From positions 89,579,435 to 89,643,434 of the forward strand of contig NC_080572.1 of assembly GCF_030247185.1 (NCBI RefSeq): a DNA stretch of 64,000 nucleotides. Reading direction: 5' to 3'. Positions within the stretch are counted from its first letter, which is position 1. Each line of letters begins with the position of its first letter. Positions 56,608 through 64,000 of this stretch are shown here, piece after piece. Made by a program: the position numbers and the translations under genes. The notes under the pieces are model-generated. The model did not search any database, was not told where the DNA came from, and saw only the letters and a program-made list of their open reading frames with translations. The stretch comes from Malaya genurostris (Eukaryota > Arthropoda > Insecta > Diptera > Culicidae).

Positions 56608-59190
56608 CTAATCCTTCATTTGATATATATACTTTCCGCGCATATGTTTTGGTACCGGAACAACACCGGGACAGGGTAACTGACCGGGGATCTCACAGAT
56701 GCAATGTTTCATACAGCCTACGCCGAAGTTTGCAGGATTGTCCTGTTTTTGGGCCAACTTTGATTCTGCTTCGAGAGTTTCACTAGGAAAAAAAAATGAG
56801 ACTTGTTAGTTTTTTCGATGGCACTAATTGAAACACTGGCCCTTATTACCGGTATCACTACACGGTGAAAACCAAGTGAAATGATTGTGACCCTTATTAT
56901 CGGTATCACTTCACGGTGAAAATCGAGTGAAGTGAATTTAGGTCCTTAGTACGGAAGTCGCTTCAAAGATAGAAGTAATTATTTGTATGAACTTGATGTC
57001 ATTATGAACATCACGCCATCAACATTTCGTTGAAAAAATGAGTTTTTTCCACTACAGTGATCACGTCACTATGCGTGATACTGGTAATAGGAAAAATCAA
57101 GTGAAGTGACATGTAAGTGAAGTGAATGTGAAAGTGGAAGTGAGAACGGTAATAAGGGCCACTGAATACTCAAAGACAGGATACATTGTTACAATAATAA
57201 GAAAGCTAATTTTCATTCTACATAAGAACCAGATTATCGCTTTCCTAAGTTGGAAGCAAGTTTAGAAGCATTGGGTAGGTCGTTATTTTGGTTGAAAAGA
57301 CACTGACAGATACAATTTCTTCCAAACGGACTTTTCTTGCATAGAATAGTTCGATAGTGCTACGATAAAAGGGTCTAACTGCAAATTACATGTTTCTCTT
57401 TATTTACTATTTCCTTTGCGATTTACCGGAGTGATTTTTTATTTGACGCTTTACTCTTTGCAAAATTTTCAAGTTAAAACCACAAGCTTTCGATTTATAT
57501 TGGAAACTTTCGAGAAAATACTGTAATGACTCCGTAATAATCAAAAGAGAAAGTAAACAAAGAGAGATTCTTATTTGGAGTTAGGCCCTTTTGAGTTCTA
57601 TCGAGTTTTTTCACATCAAGTCACTCAAATTTCTCAGGTTAAAAAAAACCAAGCAACCATTGATCAGGAAGATAAAATTGCCATTCGGTGAAAAAAAGAA
57701 ATCGCAGAACAAGCGTAAGTATCAGAATGCTCTCCGATAGGGAAGAACAGCTACTGCAACAAATTTCCAATCTGGACATCCGGATTCAGCAAATGAAGAA
57801 AATAGAAGAATTCCCGGAAAATGTTCGCAATAGGTTGCAAGCACTGAAGAAACTGCAGTTGGAAATCCTGGATCAAGAAGCCGATTTTCACCAAAAAGTT
57901 TTCTCGCTGGAAGTGGAGTACCAGGAACGGTACGCCAAAATGAACGAAACCCGGCGTCAGATCGTTACCGGATCGCCACTCGTTTCCTCTACCGATCGGG
58001 TTGCGACGGATGATGCAGCAGATCAGATCGCCGGTATTCCGGAGTTCTGGTTGAACGTTTTCAAAATGACACCGGTACTGCAAACCATGATCCGTGAAGC
58101 AGACGAAGAACCGTTGAAAAAGTTGATCGACGTACGATCGGTGGTTAGAAATGAACCGCAGCCAAGCTTTGAGTTGATCTTCGAATTCGAACCTAACGAT
58201 TTCTTCAATGATCGTCTACTGAAGAAAAAATATCTTATGACATGCATTCCTAATACTGAGAAGCCATTCTCTTACAATGGGTTTGAGATTCACGATACTG
58301 TGGGACATGCTATCGATTGGAAGGACGGAGTAAATCTGACCAAGTTGACAATGACCGACGAAAGTGGTCGAAAGCACGAGGTAACCACAAACAGTTTTTT
58401 CAATTTTTTCGATCCGAAGAAATTCTTCGAAACAGACTCGCTGTTGAGTATACAGTTTTTGGAAACGGATTTTGAAATAGGATACTACATCAAGGAGCAG
58501 GTTATTCCGAGAGCAGTGTACTTTTTCACAGGAGAAGCTGACAATGATTTGGACAGCGATTCGGATTCGTTTGATGATGCTAGCCTCGGTGGAGCTTGTA
58601 AACCAGTGCCGGACAAGGAAGCAACCGAAAAGCTCACCAACAGCAAGGAAGACATTGCGGAGCATGATAATTGATAATGTAATAATATTACTTTTGTTTG
58701 TAAAAATAAAATGACTAAGCTTGAGTAAGAAATGTTACTTACAGTGATTTTCCTACTACACGAATCAGATGTTGCATTATCTCATTTCGATCTTTACTGT
58801 CGATGTCAATCAGCATTTGCTTACCATTATCTAAGGCAAGTATAATTATTACAAGGGTTAAAAGCAGTTACATAAAAGTTACCAACCGAAATAACATCGA
58901 ATAAAGGGAGATGGAGTCATGTTTTTGAACGTTACAACCTGCACCTCTGGATTTTTGTACTGTATCTGGGGAATGTTCCAGAATACGAAATCTCTGCAAG
59001 AAAATGATGTAATGATAAGTATAGAGAGTTTTCGAGTCTTTTAACTAATTCACCTGGCGCCCTCATGATGACTACCGTAAGTATTGTAATTTACACTAAA
59101 GATCTTAATTTTTTCTTTCAGTGCTAACCGGCCAGCACTCAGATACTGAATAGATCTTCTAACCGGCGCCTTTCCTTTCATAAACGGCAT
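56608..59190 (-). CDS. mRpS25: Mitochondrial ribosomal protein S25 (mS25)
   Basis: Exons 59054-59190, 58887-58993, 58743-58830 and 56608-56782 encode 168 aa, close to the metazoan length. mS25 is a protein of the small mitochondrial ribosomal subunit. The sequence shows MPFMKGKAPVRRSIQYLSAG, SVNYNTYGSHHEGARDFVFW, NIPQIQYKNPEVQVVTFKNM, TPSPFIRCYFDNGKQMLID and the C-terminal Cys-containing block NPANFGVGCMKHCICEIPGQ followed by LPCPGVVPVPKHMRGKY. These match the family closely. All splice sites are GT-AG. Intron 3 (56783-58742, about 2 kb) contains two MITEs and a complete NAP1-family gene on the other strand. Confidence 0.96.
56838..57160. mobile_element. MITE, 323 bp, in mRpS25 intron 3
   Basis: Inverted ends GGCCCTTATTACCG; ACT on both flanks (56835-56837, 57161-57163), compatible with a 3-bp duplication as in PIF/Harbinger-type elements. 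Inner TATCACT/AGTGATA and AAGTGAAGTGA words are repeated. Confidence 0.75.
57367..57592. mobile_element. MITE family Z, copy 2
   Basis: Ends AAAAGGGTCTAACTGCAAAT and, complemented, AAAAGGGCCTAACTCCAAAT; inner arms TTTCTCTTTATTTACT / AGTAAACAAAGAGA. It ends 135 bp upstream of the NAP1-like start codon, so it may form part of that gene's 5' region. Confidence 0.82.
57727..58674 (+). CDS. NAP1-family histone chaperone, nested in mRpS25 intron 3
   Basis: A single uninterrupted frame encodes 315 aa. NAP-family proteins bind H2A-H2B and shuttle or deposit histones. A long N-terminal helix (about 1-80, EEQLLQQISNLDIRIQQMKK) matches the dimerisation helix. The NAP core follows: GIPEFWLNVFKMTPVL, LKKLIDVRSVVR, SFELIFEFEPNDFFNDRLLK, IDWKDGVNLTKLTM, SFFNFFDPKKFFETD and IPRAVYFFTGEADN. 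A short acidic tail (DNDLDSDSDSFDDA) follows, weaker than in canonical NAP1. I start at ATG 57727; the frame extends to a GTG at 57688 but no upstream ATG. The absence of introns suggests a retrogene, and the intact frame suggests function. AATAAA near 58705 lies inside the host intron. Confidence 0.92.
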   Translation: MLSDREEQLLQQISNLDIRIQQMKKIEEFPENVRNRLQALKKLQLEILDQEADFHQKVFSLEVEYQERYAKMNETRRQIVTGSPLVSSTDRVATDDAADQIAGIPEFWLNVFKMTPVLQTMIREADEEPLKKLIDVRSVVRNEPQPSFELIFEFEPNDFFNDRLLKKKYLMTCIPNTEKPFSYNGFEIHDTVGHAIDWKDGVNLTKLTMTDESGRKHEVTTNSFFNFFDPKKFFETDSLLSIQFLETDFEIGYYIKEQVIPRAVYFFTGEADNDLDSDSDSFDDASLGGACKPVPDKEATEKLTNSKEDIAEHDN

Positions 59191-59918
59191 GATGTAGAAG
59201 AAATACACACAGAAATACTGTGGAACTAAAAAAACTTCCTAAATTTCCTGTTTTTAAAATACTGCGAGAAAATTTCTCAAGCACACGTTGTTTACTTTTC
59301 AAAACATGTTAGTTCAACCAGGGATGCCAATTATCAGGTAATTTTTACAAAAATCAGTGATCAAACCTTGGGTGCCTATTACCAGAGTAGCGATAGCTCC
59401 ACAAACGAATTTCCAGACATGACAGTCACGATCTTTTTTTGGCGCACATCTACGGTCCTCCGTGAAACTGGCACCAATTGTGAAAAATTGGTTTCACTGC
59501 TGAGTTCCCATCATACATTCATAATGCAAATGTCAAACCGTGAGAACCCTTTCGATTCGGTAGCTCATTTGTATATATTGAGATTTTATGGCACACTTTG
59601 GTTGAAATGATAACAATTCAATTAATCTCGCGCTCCACCCAGCGGTGAGTGCGGTCATTTCAGAAGGTACCGGGAACGAACCACATTTTTCAAAAATATT
59701 TATAAGCACATACATGTCTTTATTATTTATCTTTGATAGCTCTTCGTTTGGAATGACAGTTCCAAACGAGCAAGCGACCTGTCAATTACAATGTAAAGCC
59801 TAGGGCAGGACCAGACAACTGGCTTCTTTTTCCAGAAAAATATTCTCTTTGCAGTTGAAAACTGGAAAATACTTCCAGCGACAATCATTATTATCACGTT
59901 CGACGTGGAATATATGAT

Positions 59919-60637
59919 CACAGACTAACAGACAGGACACTCAAATTAGATTCTTCAATCATTTTAACGGTCATTTCGAATATTCCTTTATTTGGGACAG
60001 TACTCACATGTGTCATGATGGCGCCACGTTACCCTATCAAAAACAGCCTGTCTGTCATCTATACTGTGTTTATTTTTTTCATTTACCAACAGAGTTGCCA
60101 TTCATGCAGAATTACCTGTAATGTATTGATTTGTATACGTCCATGCGAATTTCATGCAGGATACAGATTTAATACATATTGCCAAAACTATATACAGAAT
60201 TATGCCTACTTCTCATCCTCCAACCCAATACAAAATCGAACCCGTTTTGTTACAATATTTACTTGCTTCTGGTCTGCCGCCACTTAATTTCGGGTGAAAA
60301 CTACCAACACAATAAAAAATAGTCTAGATGAACAACGTTGAGTCAAATAAATGGTTACCTTCCAACATCGCGAAAAAGTTAAATATATTATCAACCTAAT
60401 CCAATAATTTATTGTGACGATTCATTTTCAAAAATTTTGATGAAATCAGGCATCCCTGTAAGCAGCTGATCGGTGTTGACAAACGAGGGGAAACCAACTA
60501 GTAAAAAAACTTTTACGTAACACAAGGGGTGTACCGATAGTAAATAGTTCGCGCAGTACAATATAGGTGGAACTAGTGCATCACGAAAAATTATTTTTAT
60601 AAGAATTTACGCATACTGTCATGTCTGTTAGTCTGTG
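59919..60637. mobile_element. MITE family P, copy 2, with 7-bp target duplication
   Basis: Same ends and length (719 bp) as copy 1. Perfect 7-bp flanking repeats ATATGAT at 59912-59918 and 60638-60644. Only scattered substitutions separate the two copies. Confidence 0.93.
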
Positions 60638-60750
60638 ATATGATGTCGCAATGCGCACTAGTAGCGACGTCATGAATTGGCCAATGAACGTGATATAAAC
60701 GATGATCGCTGAATATTACGTTTTTCAGATCTCAACTGCAGCGACAATTA

Positions 60751-61077
60751 GTTTTTTTTTACCGTCACCGCTAACCTCAATCAGGCGAACACATTTTGAC
60801 AGTTTGCAGTACTGTTTGTAAACAGACTTTTTTTTTGTTTGTCTGTTGACACACGGATGAGAATGTTCACGATCCATATCGCCTAAACAGAGCTTCAAAA
60901 CATTTGTGAACGACTCAATACGGTTCGTTTTAGAGATTTATTAAATGAAAGTGGCTAGTTGTGAAGTGTAAAGATGATTGTTTGAGATGTGTTCCTCGAT
61001 TTTGTTTAAGTTTGTTTGTAAACAGTACCGCTGAATTGATGAATTTTTGTTCATTTGTGACGTCATGATAAAAAATC
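60751..61077. mobile_element. MITE family Q, copy 2
   Basis: GTTTTTTTTACCGTCACCGC on the left and GTGACGTCATGATAAAAAAT on the right, TA-flanked (60749-60750, 61078-61079). Slightly more decayed than copy 1; the CAGTACTGTTTGTAAACAG arm is kept. Confidence 0.78.
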
Positions 61078-61568
61078 TAATATGCCTCTTTTTATTCCGG
61101 TTGCTCCCTGTTATAAATACACTGATAAAAATTGGCACGATCGATTTATATGTAAATAGCACTTCAATTTACTATGCTTTTTCATTTCAATACGTAATCA
61201 AAGCGATTTGTTTTGAGATTTCATGTGCAAAGTCACTAAGTTGCAAGATTAGATTATTTTTCACTTAGCTTCGATGTGTTTTTCTTTTGGATTTTATGTG
61301 TTTTGCTATTAAATCGAACTACATGTGTTAAACCGACGACACGACCAGGCACTCCGAAGAAAAATTCTCATAAAAGTGGTCCGTTGACGATTTACCGCCA
61401 GTTACCACAAATATAGCGACCCCTTGATCATGATAGAATAAATTTTTCTCGAGCAACACTGTTTCAGTTGCTACGAACTAGTTTCCATAGGAGCCCCATA
61501 ATAAATAAATAAAGGTTGATAAAGTTGAGGAGTACTTCCATCAATTTTCAATTTTGTGCCCACTTCAG

Positions 61569-62405
61569 CTTAAGAATGTGGATCAACAGAATGCTACTGC
61601 CATTATCAGCTCCAAATATGATAAAGGTGAGTTTAAATTCTATTTGAGTGTTTTGTGAGCTATGTATATATTCTTTTTTTTTCATGAAAACATGCCATCA
61701 TAACGTCCCAAACAGTATCCTGAGTAACCTTTGTATGTATTTAATCTTTTATCAATTAATTAAAACACAATTCTTTTTTATATCATTTGTGTTGACCCGG
61801 TTTTATATGCATTTCTATTTCTTGCAGTGCTCCTGAAGCTGGATATGGAAAATTAATTCAAATGCAAAGCATGTTGACATGCATCGTAGCTCAAAAACAA
61901 ATGTTGAGATGTTACCAGCAAAATGATCATACTGGTGAAATAGTCGATCCTTGAGTATTTGAATGGAAAAACAATAAAAATGAAACCGAATGCGATATCG
62001 GTGATAAACGGAAGATTGATCCTGCTGAAGGATTTAGATTCGGGGACCTATAATGGTATTCATTACAACAAAGGGAATATTATTGCAAGAAGAAAATTGT
62101 GAATTAAATACAAATATAACAATTGCCATTCGACGCCAATGCCTATACTTTAGCCACTTTTGGAGCTGATGTGATCAATAGTATGGAGTTCACCGTTGAA
62201 GGAAGGAAGTGTTACACAAGAAAAATAGTACATAAACAGAAATCGAGAAGTGTATAAATTGAAAGCTTCCGTATGCACAAGAGAAATTAACAATTGTCTT
62301 TTAAGAAATTCGAATTCATACGATGCATTTTTCGGCCTAAAGAACATGTTCCTCCTTCAATTGTATTCTTCTGACAATAATTACAATATACGGATTATAT
62401 ACCAA
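61569..62405 (+). pseudogene. Decayed multi-exon coding sequence, unrecognised
   Basis: Coding-like stretches occur in order. 61569-61626 reads LKNVDQQNATAIISSKYDK between TTCAG and GTGAG. A block after CTTGCAG at 61827 includes SAPEAGYGKLIQMQSM in one frame. About 61953-62103 reads YLNGKTIKMKPNAISVINGR in part and ends at a stop. 62133-62256 includes ANAYTLATFGADVINSMEFT and VEGRKCYTRKIVHKQKSRS. About 62258-62405 includes NCLLRNSNSYDAFFGLKNMF. They are in different frames and separated by stops, so it is not functional as written. The first block has a diverged counterpart in element X copy 1 (32.39-32.46 kb, minus). I do not recognise the protein; it may be the coding part of element X or a captured gene. 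Confidence 0.4.
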
Positions 62406-62638
62406 TAAATTGTCTTAATGTATTATTTGTGTAAATATGTCAAGTATAATTTAGAAGTTCTAACATTCATCACCATCCTACTATTTTCTCAGCTCAGAAG
62501 TAGTTCAAATTGTCTCTGTCTCATCTTACGCCCGTTGATCGTCGCTTTCAAAAAGAAATTTTACTCACATTGAAAGCTTCAATCTCCTGTGTGTGTGGCT
62601 TATGGAAACTTTGCAAAGGATTTTCAATGGACTGACAG

Positions 62639-63875
<1,237 letters not shown>

Positions 63876-63887
63876 CGTCAACATTTC

Positions 63888-64000
63888 AAAAGGGCCTAAA
63901 AACAATTGACAGATTTTCTTTGTTTACTTTCTCTTTCGACTACATCTGCGTTATTATACAAACGTTCGTTACATATTTGGTAATGTTGGAAACATGGAGA
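63888..64000. mobile_element. MITE family Z, copy 3 (cut by window end)
   Basis: AAAAGGGCCTAAAAACAATT followed by GACAGATTTTCTTTGTTTAC and TTTCTCTTTCGA matches the left arm of copies 1 and 2. The right arm lies beyond the window. Confidence 0.7.

Larger units (their letters stand above)
59340..61560 (+). mobile_element. Element family X, copy 2 (inverted), with nested MITEs
   Basis: 59.40-59.56, 59.58-59.76 and 61.33-61.55 kb are the reverse complement of 33.57-33.42, 32.96-32.79 and 32.68-32.46 kb. The last two blocks are 0.1 kb apart in copy 1 but 1.6 kb apart here, because MITEs P (59919-60637) and Q (60751-61077) lie between them. The outer ends are not identified. Confidence 0.6.

Noticed and set aside
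57688..57726. Upstream extension of the NAP1-like frame
   Set aside because: It begins with GTG; the first ATG is at 57727, and the extension contains a splice-like GTAAGTATCAG string.

Overview
The window reads as nuclear DNA of an insect, most likely a mosquito (Culicinae, Aedes-like). The reasons are small-intron genes with clear dipteran-type orthologues, very high transposon density, and repeat families of mosquito type (Jockey and RNase-H-bearing non-LTR elements, a tRNA-derived SINE, and many small TIR elements nested in one another). The species call is an inference. I found no tRNA or rRNA genes, no CRISPR array and no prokaryotic features.

Layout. 1-4.15 kb is gene-free: a 1.67-kb TIR element flanked by TA (1001-2672), then a foldback-type array (about 2740-3890). 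4162-8976 is a full-length Jockey-type non-LTR retrotransposon with two open reading frames, a poly(A) tail, near-perfect target-site duplications and a 150-bp (TA)n tract in its 3' UTR. 9-23.4 kb is repeat-rich intergenic DNA with a transposase relic, two 5'-truncated copies of one non-LTR family with perfect target-site duplications, and a TIR element (15411-17653) that holds two exon-like coding blocks. 23429-29765 (+) is a five-exon gene for a 402-aa type I membrane protein; its 4.9-kb third intron holds a mariner inside a MITE, SINE pieces, and a TTAA-flanked long-TIR MITE. It converges on an AKTIP/pendolino orthologue (29948-30856, -). 31-41 kb is another transposon tract with a 2.5-kb hAT-like element. 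Rpn8 (41044-42270, +) follows. After more MITEs comes an F-box/LRR gene (47852-49560, +) with one apparent frameshift. 49.7-55.2 kb is nested MITEs. The last gene cluster is RBM18 (55336-56132, +), mRpS25 (56608-59190, -) and an uninterrupted NAP1-family gene (57727-58674, +) lying entirely inside mRpS25 intron 3. 59.3-64 kb repeats, mostly inverted, the same element families seen at 32-41 kb.

How the genes relate. They are unrelated housekeeping or regulatory genes: proteasome lid, mitochondrial small ribosomal subunit, an RNA-binding protein, a non-catalytic E2 variant, a histone chaperone, an F-box adaptor and a membrane protein. There is no operon-like logic. The main structural relationships are tail-to-tail pairs (membrane protein/AKTIP; RBM18/mRpS25) and the nested NAP1 gene. 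The most unusual items are that nested gene, a MITE family with two perfect 7-bp target duplications, the exon-bearing TIR element, and two gene models with single-base defects (the F-box frameshift and the missing AG acceptor in RBM18). Exon coordinates were worked out by hand from splice signals and reading phase.
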